Below, one piece after another: positions 7,193 to 15,099 of a stretch of 64,000 bases of DNA (position 1 is its first letter; every line of letters begins with the position of its first letter). The notes below the pieces were generated by a model. That model did not search any database. It was not told the origin of the DNA and worked only from the letters and a program-made list of their open reading frames with translations. Position numbers and translations under genes: made by a program. Origin of the DNA: an uncultured Lachnospiraceae bacterium (GTDB lineage: Bacteria > Bacillota > Clostridia > Lachnospirales > Lachnospiraceae); NCBI GenBank assembly GCA_902779395.1, contig CACZBK010000010.1, positions 1-64,000 of the forward strand, given 5' to 3'.

Positions 7193-8373
7193 GCATAAGA
7201 GAGAGACTTTCCGGTAACGAGGCTATAGCTACTGCTATGCGCCAGATCAATCCGGATGTATTTGCAATGTTTCCCATCACCCCTTCGACAGAGATCCCCC
7301 AGTACTATGCACAGTACGTGGCGGACGGAAGAGTGGATACAGAGTTCATCACCGTGGAAAGTGAGCATTCATCCCTTTCCGCATGTCTTGGCGCAGAGGC
7401 TGCCGGCGTAAGAGCCGTAACGGCTACATCTTCCGCGGGTCTGTCTTTCATGAACGAAGTGCTGTATGTGGCGGCATCTTCGAGGCTTCCCATCGTGCTG
7501 GCTGTTGCCTGCCGTGCGCTTACCGGACCTATCAATATCAATCATGATTATTCTGATTCCATGGCTGAGCGTGACAGCGGTTTCATCCAGATCTACGGCG
7601 AGAATAATCAGGAAGTATATGATAATTATCTGCAGGCTCACCGCATCGCGGAGCATCCCGATGTGCGTCTGCCGCTTATGATATGTGAAGACGGTTTCAT
7701 CACTTCGCACGCTATCGAGAATATCGAGCTGGAGGATGACGAGGCCGTTAAGAAATTCGTAGGTGAGTATCATCCCGAAAATTACCTGTTAAAGAAAGAA
7801 AATCCCCTGGCAGTGGGCCCTTACGGCGTGTCCAATTATTATATGGAAGCGCGCGTGGCTCAGGCTCAGGCTATGAAGAATGCAAAGAAGGTCATACTTG
7901 ATGTTGCTGCTGATTTCGAAAAGACCTTTGGCCGTAAGTACGGATTCTTTGAAGAATATAAGATGGAAGATGCAGAGCTGGCCATGGTGATCATGGGTTC
8001 CAGCGCCGGTACCGCAAAGGCGGCAGTTGATAAGCTGCGCGCAGAGGGCGTAAAAGCCGGACTCATCAAGATCCGCGTATTCAGACCTTTCCCCGGAGAG
8101 GAACTGGCTAAAGCGCTTAAGGGCGTAAAGGCTGTGGCAGTTATGGATAAGAGCGAAGGATTCTCTGCCTGCGGCGGACCTCTCTTCGCAGAGACAGCAG
8201 GCGCCTGCATCAATATGCCGGACCGTCCGCTGATGGTGGATATAGTCTTTGGTCTGGGCGGCCGTGACTTTACGGTAGAGGCTGCGCTCAGCGTCTATGA
8301 CAGACTGAAGAACATTGCAGCTACCGGCGAGCCCGGTGAGCTCTACACCCACATGGGACAGAGGGAGAGGTAA
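7189..8373 (+). CDS. porA: 2-oxoacid:ferredoxin oxidoreductase, alpha subunit
   Basis: A 394-residue alpha subunit. The N-terminal pyrimidine-binding region contains FPITPSTEIPQ and the VESEHSS segment that supplies the catalytic Glu to thiamine diphosphate chemistry. The C-terminal half carries the transketolase-like domain (KIRVFRPFPGEEL, VMDKSEGFSACGG). Length fits the family. It starts within the delta gene stop (4-base overlap) behind GGAGGAGG. It pairs with the beta subunit, 6 bases downstream, to form the active site. Confidence 0.9.
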   Translation: MSIRERLSGNEAIATAMRQINPDVFAMFPITPSTEIPQYYAQYVADGRVDTEFITVESEHSSLSACLGAEAAGVRAVTATSSAGLSFMNEVLYVAASSRLPIVLAVACRALTGPININHDYSDSMAERDSGFIQIYGENNQEVYDNYLQAHRIAEHPDVRLPLMICEDGFITSHAIENIELEDDEAVKKFVGEYHPENYLLKKENPLAVGPYGVSNYYMEARVAQAQAMKNAKKVILDVAADFEKTFGRKYGFFEEYKMEDAELAMVIMGSSAGTAKAAVDKLRAEGVKAGLIKIRVFRPFPGEELAKALKGVKAVAVMDKSEGFSACGGPLFAETAGACINMPDRPLMVDIVFGLGGRDFTVEAALSVYDRLKNIAATGEPGELYTHMGQRER

Positions 8374-8379
8374 ATAAAG

Positions 8380-9315
8380 ATGGCATATAATCTTAAGCAG
8401 GAAATGAACAAGCCCGAGCGTTTTCACTCGGGGCACAGGCTTTGCGCAGGCTGCGGCGCAGGTATAGTCTGCCGTGCCATGATGCGTGCGGTGGAGCCTG
8501 AGGATCAGGCGGTGATCTGCAATGCTACAGGCTGCCTGGAGGTATCTTCCTTCCAGTATCCTTATACGGCATGGGAAGATTCCTATATACATACCGCATT
8601 TGAAAATGCATCCGCTACTGCCAGCGGCGTAGAGGCAGCATATAATGTGTTGAAGAGAAAAGGAAAGATCGAAGCAGACAGGAATATAAAGATCCTGGCT
8701 ATCGGCGGCGACGGCGGCACCTATGATATAGGTTTCCAGTCATTATCCGGTGCACTTGAGCGCGGCCACGATTTTACCTATTTCTGCTATGATAATAATG
8801 CGTACATGAACACGGGTACCCAGCGTTCATCCGCAACACCCCGTTTCGCATCTGCGACCACCACTCCTTCCGGCGTGGAGAGCGTAGGTAAAAAGCAGAA
8901 CCAGAAGGATCTGACTCAGATCGTGGTAATGCACGGAGCGCCTTATGTAGCGCAGACCACACTTTTCGGCAACATGAAGGACTTCCATGAGAAGGCTCAC
9001 AAGGCTATCTATACCGAAGGTCCTACCTTCGTAAACTGCTTGACGCCCTGCCCCAGAGGCTGGGGTTATCCCGCAGAGGATCTTTTGGCTATCTGCAAGG
9101 CAGCGATCGATACCTGCGTGTGGCCGATATATGAAGTGGTGAACGGTGAATACAGACTCACCTATGAGCCCAAGAAAAAACTGCCCGTCGAGGAATTCAT
9201 GAAGAAGCAGACACGCTTTAAGCACTGCTTTGCAAAGGGTAACGAGTGGACAATCGAGGCAGCACAGGAGTATGTTGATAAGAAGTGGGAAGAGTTACTG
9301 GCAAAATGCAAGTAA
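8380..9315 (+). CDS. porB: 2-oxoacid:ferredoxin oxidoreductase, beta subunit
   Basis: A 311-residue beta subunit that binds thiamine diphosphate and one [4Fe-4S] cluster. The ThDP motif is GDGGTYDIG with the downstream NNAYMNTG, and likely cluster cysteines are in LCAGCG (near residue 24), CNATGC (near 48) and TPCPRGW (near 218). Ribosome site GGGAGAGG. Last gene of the run; a clear terminator follows 30 bases after the stop. With the neighbours it supplies a complete four-subunit enzyme. Confidence 0.92.
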   Translation: MAYNLKQEMNKPERFHSGHRLCAGCGAGIVCRAMMRAVEPEDQAVICNATGCLEVSSFQYPYTAWEDSYIHTAFENASATASGVEAAYNVLKRKGKIEADRNIKILAIGGDGGTYDIGFQSLSGALERGHDFTYFCYDNNAYMNTGTQRSSATPRFASATTTPSGVESVGKKQNQKDLTQIVVMHGAPYVAQTTLFGNMKDFHEKAHKAIYTEGPTFVNCLTPCPRGWGYPAEDLLAICKAAIDTCVWPIYEVVNGEYRLTYEPKKKLPVEEFMKKQTRFKHCFAKGNEWTIEAAQEYVDKKWEELLAKCK

Positions 9316-9344
9316 GGATCGTGTTAACCGAAGTGTGGAGCTTC

Positions 9345-9373
9345 CGGCGGCTTGTTTAAGGCCGCCGTTTTTG
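9345..9373 (+). terminator. Rho-independent terminator of the por operon
   Basis: Seven-base perfect GC stem CGGCGGC (9345-9351) / GCCGCCG (9361-9367) followed by TTTTTGTT. It lies 30 bases after the porB stop codon. Confidence 0.85.
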
Positions 9374-9380
9374 TTATAAT
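9352..9380 (+). promoter_or_regulatory. Promoter embedded in the terminator loop
   Basis: TTGTTT (9352-9357), 17-base spacer, TATAAT (9375-9380), 77 bases upstream of the AAA-ATPase gene. The -35 lies in the loop of the por terminator and the spacer covers its right arm and U-tract. It is a plausible weak promoter for the gene at 9457. Confidence 0.5.
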
Positions 9381-9456
9381 GAGGCTGCTCACAGGAGGGC
9401 TTCATTACGGGGATGTTTAATGAAAGACTCATGATGAAAGTCAGGAGGAAAGGCTG

Positions 9457-11025
9457 ATGGTGCAGGGCAGAAAACTTCCGATCGGGATACAGGATTTTGA
9501 GAGCCTAAGGAAAGATAATTATGTTTATGTGGATAAAACAGAATATATATACAAGCTGGTGCATAGTGGAAAACCATATTTCCTGAGCCGCCCCCGTCGT
9601 TTCGGAAAGAGCCTGTTCTTATCGACGCTTCGCGCCTATTTTGAGGGCAGGAGGGAGCTTTTTACCGGGCTGAAGATCATGGAACTGGAGGGGGATGGTC
9701 CGGATGCCTGGCAGAAATATCCGGTATTCTATTTTGATTTCAACAAAAAGAATTTTAAAACGGATACCGCTTTGGAGGAAGTACTTGCGGAACATTTGAA
9801 AGAATGGGAGTCTTTATACGGTGATGAGCGAAAAGAAACATCATTAGAGGAGAGATTCCGGTATTTGCTGGTCAAAGCGGTTGAAAAAACCGGTATGAAT
9901 GCCGTCGTTCTTGTTGATGAATATGATAAAGCCCTTCTGGAAACTGATGAGGAGAGGCTTGAACATAACAAGGCTGTTTTCAAAGGTTTTTTCAGCACGC
10001 TTAAGAGTTATGATCATTACCTTAAGTTTGTTTTCCTGACCGGAGTGACCAAGTTTTCAAAGGTGAGTATCTTTAGTGACTTAAACCAGTTGAATGATAT
10101 TTCGCTGGATAATGAGTATAATGGAATCTGCGGCATCACGCAGTCTGAGTTGACGGAATGCTTTGGGCCGGAGATCGAACAGCTTGCGGAGACGGAGGGT
10201 ATGGATCAGAATACCTGTCTTATACAGCTGAAAAAAATGTATGACGGGTACCACTTCGGCAATGATACTGATGGAGTATATAATCCGTTCAGCCTGCTGA
10301 ATGCTTTTTCCAGAAAGAATTTCGGTATGTACTGGTTTGCTACCGGTACGCCGACTTTTCTGATCGAAAAACTGAAGAAATCCGGTTTTGATGCTAAGCG
10401 ATTTACCGGCGAAGAATTCTATGAAGAGGAGGGAAGCCTTACAGACTACAGGGTGGAGAGTGATGACCCGGTACCTCTTTTTTATCAGACAGGATATCTG
10501 ACGATCAAAGGCTTTGATAAGGAATTCCGAAGCTATGCTCTGGGTTATCCGAATGAAGAAGTGAAATACGGTTTTTTAAAGAGTCTGGCTCCTTATTATC
10601 TGTGTGCGGAGAAAGAGACAAATCCGCTGGATGTGCGTAGTTTTGTGCTGGATATACGTAAAGGTAATACAGATTCGCTACGGGATCGCTTTACTGCGCT
10701 TTTTGCCCGCCTTCCGTATCCGACAGATGAAAAGATAGTGGAGCAGAATTTCCAGAATGTGATATATATCGTTTTTATGCTGCTGGGTCAATATACCTTT
10801 ACAGAGATCCACAGTGCCAAAGGCAGGGCAGACTGTATAGTCGAGACGGATGATTATGTCTACATCTTTGAATTCAAGCGCGATAAGAGTGCGCAGGAAG
10901 CCCTTAAGCAGATCGAGGATATGGACTATGCAAAGCCCTACGCTGCAGATAAGCGCAAGCTTTTAAAGATCGGTGTAAATTTCGATTCAAAGGAGCGCAG
11001 CATAAACGGCTGGGAAGTGAGATGA
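9457..11025 (+). CDS. AAA-ATPase-like / PD-(D/E)XK nuclease-like protein
   Basis: A 522-residue protein of the AAA-ATPase-like (PF09820) plus PD-(D/E)XK nuclease superfamily (PF08011) architecture, frequent and multi-copy in Lachnospiraceae and Bacteroidetes. The N-terminal block PIGIQDFESLRKDNYVYVDK is followed by Walker A-like RPRRFGKSLF (near residue 45) and Walker B VVLVDEYDKALL (near 150). The C-terminus has the nuclease-like core KGRADCIVE..YIFEFKRDKSA (Asp, then Glu-x-Lys) near 450-475. Biological role is not established; mobility or defence roles have been suggested for the family. Ribosome site AGGAGG. It sits alone between terminators, next to a gene remnant. Confidence 0.85.
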   Translation: MVQGRKLPIGIQDFESLRKDNYVYVDKTEYIYKLVHSGKPYFLSRPRRFGKSLFLSTLRAYFEGRRELFTGLKIMELEGDGPDAWQKYPVFYFDFNKKNFKTDTALEEVLAEHLKEWESLYGDERKETSLEERFRYLLVKAVEKTGMNAVVLVDEYDKALLETDEERLEHNKAVFKGFFSTLKSYDHYLKFVFLTGVTKFSKVSIFSDLNQLNDISLDNEYNGICGITQSELTECFGPEIEQLAETEGMDQNTCLIQLKKMYDGYHFGNDTDGVYNPFSLLNAFSRKNFGMYWFATGTPTFLIEKLKKSGFDAKRFTGEEFYEEEGSLTDYRVESDDPVPLFYQTGYLTIKGFDKEFRSYALGYPNEEVKYGFLKSLAPYYLCAEKETNPLDVRSFVLDIRKGNTDSLRDRFTALFARLPYPTDEKIVEQNFQNVIYIVFMLLGQYTFTEIHSAKGRADCIVETDDYVYIFEFKRDKSAQEALKQIEDMDYAKPYAADKRKLLKIGVNFDSKERSINGWEVR

Positions 11026-11033
11026 GCAGGAAG

Positions 11034-11060
11034 CTTGATGAAACTTATGATACCATCAAG
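11034..11060 (+). terminator. Weak hairpin after the AAA-ATPase gene
   Basis: CTTGATG (11034-11040) / CATCAAG (11054-11060) with a 13-base loop, followed by an AT-rich but broken U-tract (GTTATTATAATT). It lies 8 bases after the stop and may act as a weak terminator. Confidence 0.4.
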
Positions 11061-11125
11061 GTTATTATAATTATTACATTTTAACATATTTTCACTGACA
11101 TTCTTTCTGATGAACGCTTAAACGG

Positions 11126-11374
11126 ATGTCTGTTTTTCATACTACCTATGGGGATTATCTGGCGATCAAACCACTCAGGTACTGGGTAGACAGCATTAAG
11201 TTGTCGTGCTTTTATCAGCCTCATAGAAGTTTTCTGGTTAATCTTGTTCATGTATCTGATTACGATGCACGGGAGATAAGATTCTTTGGTTCATCCTGCA
11301 AAGCATATATGGCTTCGAGAAGGTATTCTGATTTCAAACAGAAGATGATGTTATATCTTGAAGGACAAGCATGA
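11126..11374 (+). pseudogene. Remnant of a LytTR-type DNA-binding regulator
   Basis: An 82-codon open frame matching the second half of a LytTR domain: the segment CFYQPHRSFLVNLVHVSDYD corresponds to the family hallmark F-x-R-x-H-[KR]-S-[YF]-L-V-N, and YSDFKQKMMLYL to the C-terminal helix. A functional LytTR protein needs about 100 residues for this domain and usually an N-terminal receiver; both the first strands and any receiver are absent. There is no ribosome site before the ATG. I therefore call it a decayed 3' fragment. A very short stand-alone LytTR protein is less likely. Confidence 0.6.
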
Positions 11375-11423
11375 TTTTCGGATCAGTGTAGATTATTGAA
11401 AGCATAACCAGGGAGGAGCAGAA

Positions 11424-12110
11424 ATGATCAAAGCAGTGATATTTGATATGTTTGAGACACTTGTCACTTTATTTGAAGGCAGGACTTATTTTGGGGAGGA
11501 TATTGCGGCGGATACAGGCGTTGATCCGGCGGCTTTTCGAAAGGAGTGGCATGCTATAGAAAATGACAGGAGTATCGGAAAGTATACCATTGAAGAAGGG
11601 CTTGAACTTACATTTAAACGGCTGGGGGTTTATTCGGAGGATAAGGTTAAGCTGGCTGCCTCCAAAAGATGGGAGGCTCTGGGTGATACCTTTAATGCGA
11701 TCCCGGAGAGGTCGATAGAGCTGCTTAAGAAACTGAAAGAAAACGGACTCAAGGTGGGGCTCATCACAAATACCTTTTCGGATGAACGTGAATTCATCAG
11801 AAACTGTCCGCTGTTTCCATATTTTGATGTGGCGCTTATCTCTTTTGAACAGGGGATATGCAAGCCCGATCAGGAATTGTTTCGCAGGATGAAAGAGCAG
11901 CTGGGCGTAAAGCCTGAGGAATGCCTGTATGTAGGCGATGGGGGATCAAAGGAGCTTTATGCGGCAAGGGAAGCCGGGATGCATCCGGTGCAGTGCACCT
12001 GGTTTCATGAAAGGGCTTTTGAGCCGCATATCCCCTGTGCGATACTCGATGAATTCGACCACGCAGACAGACAGGAGGATATCTTAAGATACGCCGGGGT
12101 TTTATCCTGA
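11424..12110 (+). CDS. HAD-superfamily hydrolase
   Basis: A 228-residue HAD hydrolase with an alpha-helical cap (subclass I). Motif I is FDMFETL with the nucleophile Asp at about residue 8. The usual second Asp (DxD) is Phe here, as in the DxY/DxF subgroup that includes haloacid dehalogenases and many uncharacterised members. Motif II is LITNT, motif III Lys is in ICKPDQELF, motif IV is VGDGGSKEL. Because the acid/base Asp is missing, simple phosphatase activity should not be assumed. Strong ribosome site GGGAGGAG. It stands alone, with no terminator recognised after it. Confidence 0.85.
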   Translation: MIKAVIFDMFETLVTLFEGRTYFGEDIAADTGVDPAAFRKEWHAIENDRSIGKYTIEEGLELTFKRLGVYSEDKVKLAASKRWEALGDTFNAIPERSIELLKKLKENGLKVGLITNTFSDEREFIRNCPLFPYFDVALISFEQGICKPDQELFRRMKEQLGVKPEECLYVGDGGSKELYAAREAGMHPVQCTWFHERAFEPHIPCAILDEFDHADRQEDILRYAGVLS

Positions 12111-12126
12111 TTCATACAGGGTTTAC

Positions 12127-12155
12127 TTGTAGAAGGCGGCTGTTTTTGGTATAAT
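12127..12155 (+). promoter_or_regulatory. Sigma-A promoter for the CbiE/CbiT-like gene
   Basis: TTGTAG (12127-12132), 17-base spacer ending in TGG, TATAAT (12150-12155), i.e. an extended -10. It lies 63 bases upstream of the start at 12218. A small hairpin with a CGGCAG/CTGCCG stem follows in the leader near 12165-12185. Confidence 0.75.
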
Positions 12156-12217
12156 TTATTAGCTGGCGGCAGACAAACTGCCGGCGGAAATCACATGATC
12201 ATAAGGGGGGCTGCATA

Positions 12218-13123
12218 ATGGCTGATGAATTGTTTTCCAATAAACACATAATCTCGTGGTTACAGTATTTTTCGGATAATACCGATATAGACCTGGAGCA
12301 TGTTAAGCTCCTGGACATCACCAAGAAGAATAAGAGCCTGATTCCTGCAGTGGAAGCTCACCGCTGCGTGCTGGTATTTACCGAGGCCGGAAACATGGAC
12401 ATCTTTTATAAGATGTGGGAAGTGGGCCTGGGCGACTGCGAGGTCATATACAATGAAGGATCCGAGCCCGTAGGCCCTATCAAGAGGGATAAGGTTTCGG
12501 CGATGATCGACCGCGGCATCAATGCCAGCGCCGGCATGATAGTGCTCAATCCCAATGCCAGATCCACCGTTAAGTTCGGCATGGACAATAAGCTCTTTGC
12601 ATCGGGATCTGTTAAGTATGTGGGCAGTGAGATACGTTCCGTACTGCTTTCCCGCATGCAGATCGATGAGCATAAGAATCTGTGCGTGATAAGCGGTGAG
12701 AGCATCGCGGTTGAAGCTGCCATGATGTGTACCGAAGGTACGGTCATAGCTGTTGAGTACAAGAGCCAGGATCGTGAGACCATGGAAGAGAATGTTGCAC
12801 AGTTTGGTCTGCGCAACGTGACCATAGTGGATCATGTGGGAGAGGATACCTTCACAGGGCTTCCTGTTCCCGACACCACCATGCTGGTAGCAAGCGCCAG
12901 CCTTGAGCATGAGCTGGAATATCTGACTAAGCTCAATCCTGCAATGGATTTTGTGATCTATACGCTTGACTTTAAGGTGGCAGCGAATATCAAGGATATA
13001 CTGGCAAATTACGGTTTGAATGATGTGAACATAATCCGCATCGCCGTATCAAGGCTTAAATCGAATAATGTTTTTGAGGACCAGCCGGCGCCGTGGATAA
13101 TCACTGCGAAGGCAGGTGTATAA
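12218..13123 (+). CDS. Degenerate CbiE/CbiT-like (precorrin methyltransferase-related) protein
   Basis: A 301-residue soluble protein that resembles the fused CbiE/CbiT precorrin-6Y methyltransferase but is shortened and altered. A reduced N-terminal half (to about residue 125, with IVLNPNARSTV like the end of CbiE) leads into a CbiT-like Rossmann part beginning VGSEIRSVLLSRM. The glycine-rich S-adenosylmethionine loop expected as DIGAGSGSVSIEAA reads CVISGESIAVEAA, losing most glycines and the Asp, although the following acidic strand (GTVIAVEYKS) remains. No other cobalamin gene is nearby. It is probably a repurposed member with unknown substrate rather than a corrin enzyme. Ribosome site GGGGGG. 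Confidence 0.65.
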   Translation: MADELFSNKHIISWLQYFSDNTDIDLEHVKLLDITKKNKSLIPAVEAHRCVLVFTEAGNMDIFYKMWEVGLGDCEVIYNEGSEPVGPIKRDKVSAMIDRGINASAGMIVLNPNARSTVKFGMDNKLFASGSVKYVGSEIRSVLLSRMQIDEHKNLCVISGESIAVEAAMMCTEGTVIAVEYKSQDRETMEENVAQFGLRNVTIVDHVGEDTFTGLPVPDTTMLVASASLEHELEYLTKLNPAMDFVIYTLDFKVAANIKDILANYGLNDVNIIRIAVSRLKSNNVFEDQPAPWIITAKAGV

Positions 13124-13138
13124 AAAACTGTTTCGGCG

Positions 13139-13151
13139 GGGGTCAGACCCC
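13139..13151. repeat. GGGGTC-A-GACCCC palindrome
   Basis: A perfect 6-base inverted repeat with a one-base centre between two genes. This core is common in REP-like intergenic elements of many bacteria. It has no U-tract and is too close to the next gene (13175) to be an obvious terminator. Confidence 0.5.
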
Positions 13152-13174
13152 GGTCTCTGTAAAGAGGGGTAAAT

Positions 13175-13696
13175 ATGAAGGATAAATGGTTAAAAACAGA
13201 CCGGACCGCTAAGATCAGACTTGTCATTCTGGCGTTGATAATGGCGTGGTGTGCATACTGCGTGATCGCATACAGCCGCGAGATCTATGATATGAGCGCA
13301 GATACATCGAGTATGCTCATAGATACAAAGACAGTCGGGCCGATAAACATAGACGGATCTGATTTTACAGCCATATTTAAAGGTCTGGCAGCAGGAAGCA
13401 ATGCATTGGTAGTGACTGCTGTTTTAGGGGTCTATTCTGCGGTTATTGCTGTTTTAACACTGATACCGATCTTTTTGTATTGGCTGATAGCTATCAGAAA
13501 AGCGGAAAATGTAAGCGCCGAAGAAGCGGAGCTTGCTATGAACATCTGCGGTCTGGCCGGATTCATAAGTGTAATAGGAGGGATCCTCATAACGGGATTT
13601 TCCAGCCGTATGCCTGCAGTTCTGCTGACGCTGATATGGCTTTTGCCGGCATTCCCTATCATAGTGATACCGCTTCGTAAGCGGATCAATGCATGA
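13175..13696 (+). CDS. Small four-helix membrane protein
   Basis: A 173-residue integral membrane protein with four hydrophobic segments (about residues 12-34, 74-106, 120-141, 147-168). A polar loop of about 40 residues between the first two contains several Asp, Thr and Ser residues, and a basic C-terminus ends in RKRINA. Topology is similar to DUF2975-type proteins, but I cannot confirm membership. Ribosome site GAGGGG precedes the ATG. It follows the CbiE/CbiT-like gene by 51 bases and is followed by an imperfect hairpin shared with the convergent TldE gene. Function unknown. Confidence 0.7.
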   Translation: MKDKWLKTDRTAKIRLVILALIMAWCAYCVIAYSREIYDMSADTSSMLIDTKTVGPINIDGSDFTAIFKGLAAGSNALVVTAVLGVYSAVIAVLTLIPIFLYWLIAIRKAENVSAEEAELAMNICGLAGFISVIGGILITGFSSRMPAVLLTLIWLLPAFPIIVIPLRKRINA

Positions 13697-13742
13697 GGAC
13701 GGGAAGGGGCAGTCTTTAATACGCAAGAAGCCACGAAAAGGT

Positions 13743-13796
13743 GGACGGCTCTCGTTGGGCAGCTTATGTGCCATCCGCTGAGAACCGTCCCCGGAA
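13743..13796. terminator. Imperfect GGACGG hairpin between convergent genes
   Basis: The left arm begins GGACGGCTCTC and the right arm ends GAGAACCGTCC, with an imperfect interior. It sits between the membrane gene (stop 13696) and tldE (stop 13800 on the other strand), followed on the plus strand by AGTTTTATTTTCC. It belongs to the same GGGACGG-type family as the hairpins at 39320 and 63376 and may terminate both genes. Confidence 0.55.
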
Positions 13797-13799
13797 GTT

Positions 13800-15098
13800 T
13801 TATTTTCCTGAAATAACGATCCCGTCCACCGCGATATACGGCAGTACGGATCCTCCGTCACAGATCTGTTCCTTTGATATTGCGCGGATGTTATTGAACA
13901 TTTCGGCCAGATTGCCGTTTACCATAGTCTCGCTGAGCGCGCATTTTATCTTTCCGTTCTCGATAAGGAAGCTGTTCTTGGCAACTCCCGAAAAATCTCC
14001 GTTTACGCCGGGCTCACCGCCGGAAAAACCGCCCATTATTATTCCTTTATCGATAGTAGAGATGATCTCGTCTAAAGTCTTATCTCCGGGGTCTACTACC
14101 ATATCGCCGCCGGTATTCTTTACTACAGGCCGTCCGGTCTTATTGGCTGCATACAGATCGAGCCAGTGTGTCTTTAGTACTCCTTTATCGATAACTTTGA
14201 CCGTTTCTGAGCGGAAGCCGTCCTGCGTTCCCCGCTCTCCGTTAACAATGCGTTCATCAAAGGGATCCAGCGTAACGCTCAGCTTTTCATCAACAACCTT
14301 TTCGCCCACTTTGTCCAGCCAGAGGCTTGTGCCTTCGATAATGCGCCCGCCGGAAATATAATTACCGGCCAGCATGTAGAGGAACTGGGATGCACAATCG
14401 GGGATCAGCACTACGGTCCCGGTAAACTTGGAATCGATCGTTTCGGGGTAAATCCTGTCGCAGACAGCCTTAAGCCTGCGTTTTACATCCGCCATTTCGA
14501 TGATGGGAGTATCCAGATCTTTCATTGAAAAACCAAGGAAATCCGCGCCGCTGTTCTTATCACCTTCTCCTGCACTGAACTCCAGGGAGAAGTGGTACTG
14601 TCCGCCGATACCTTCAAATTCGGTGCCGTTGGAGTTGCGAGAAAACCAGTTCCACCGGTCGATCACTGCGGCGCCGCCCGCGATCTTGATTTTGGGATAG
14701 TCTTTTTCAAGGATCTTAAGGAATTCCTGAACCCGCTCTATAAAGCGGTCTATGTCCGGTTCCTGAACGCCCTGTACAAAAACGTCCTTGCCCTGGTCGG
14801 GTGCGATATCATGACAGGGATCTTCCGTAGCGGATCTTGCGGCAGAGAGGCTGTCTTCGATCAGTTTTTTAAGTCCTTCTTCAGAGATATCATTTCCGCC
14901 CACGGATCCCATTTTGTCGTTTTCAAATACTTTAATAGAACCGTAGTTATCAAAAACGGTGCGCATCAGCTTAAAGTCGCCGTCCTCAAGATTTAATTCC
15001 TGCTTTTGTGATTCGGAAAGCGTATAAGTATATTTTTTTACTTCGCTGTTTTTGATCAGCGCATCAAAAGTATCACCGGTATTTCTTATATTCGACAT
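13800..15098 (-). CDS. tldE: TldE/PmbA-family metalloprotease partner subunit
   Basis: A 432-residue member of the TldD/PmbA (U62) family, the partner without the HExxxH motif. In Escherichia coli TldD and TldE (PmbA) form a cytosolic heterodimeric zinc protease that matures microcin B17 and degrades unfolded peptides. Recognisable family segments include GTQDGFRSETVKVIDKG and PDCASQFLYMLAGNYISG. The start is one base after the tldD stop, with AGGAGGAAG lying inside the last tldD codons, so the two are coupled. No peptide antibiotic precursor is visible nearby. Confidence 0.85.
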   Translation of the reverse strand: MSNIRNTGDTFDALIKNSEVKKYTYTLSESQKQELNLEDGDFKLMRTVFDNYGSIKVFENDKMGSVGGNDISEEGLKKLIEDSLSAARSATEDPCHDIAPDQGKDVFVQGVQEPDIDRFIERVQEFLKILEKDYPKIKIAGGAAVIDRWNWFSRNSNGTEFEGIGGQYHFSLEFSAGEGDKNSGADFLGFSMKDLDTPIIEMADVKRRLKAVCDRIYPETIDSKFTGTVVLIPDCASQFLYMLAGNYISGGRIIEGTSLWLDKVGEKVVDEKLSVTLDPFDERIVNGERGTQDGFRSETVKVIDKGVLKTHWLDLYAANKTGRPVVKNTGGDMVVDPGDKTLDEIISTIDKGIIMGGFSGGEPGVNGDFSGVAKNSFLIENGKIKCALSETMVNGNLAEMFNNIRAISKEQICDGGSVLPYIAVDGIVISGK

Positions 15099-15099
15099 C

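Larger units (their letters stand above)
11026..11423. other. Stretch of about 400 bases without an intact gene
   Basis: Between the AAA-ATPase and the HAD hydrolase. It contains the weak hairpin at 11034-11060, an AT-rich segment (about 11060-11100) and a remnant of a LytTR DNA-binding domain (11126-11374). No ribosome site precedes the remnant, and I found no missing N-terminal part in any frame upstream. Confidence 0.6.

Noticed and set aside
7789-8592. Minus-strand open frame of 267 codons across porA/porB
   Set aside because: It spans the junction of two well-supported genes in antisense and shows no family features.
13139-13151. GGGGTCAGACCCC as a transposon end
   Set aside because: No transposase, direct repeat or second copy was found in the window; a REP-like palindrome is the simpler reading.
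13741-14361. Plus-strand open frame of 206 codons opposite tldE
   Set aside because: It starts in the intergenic hairpin, has no ribosome site and mirrors the codon pattern of tldE, which has clear family motifs.
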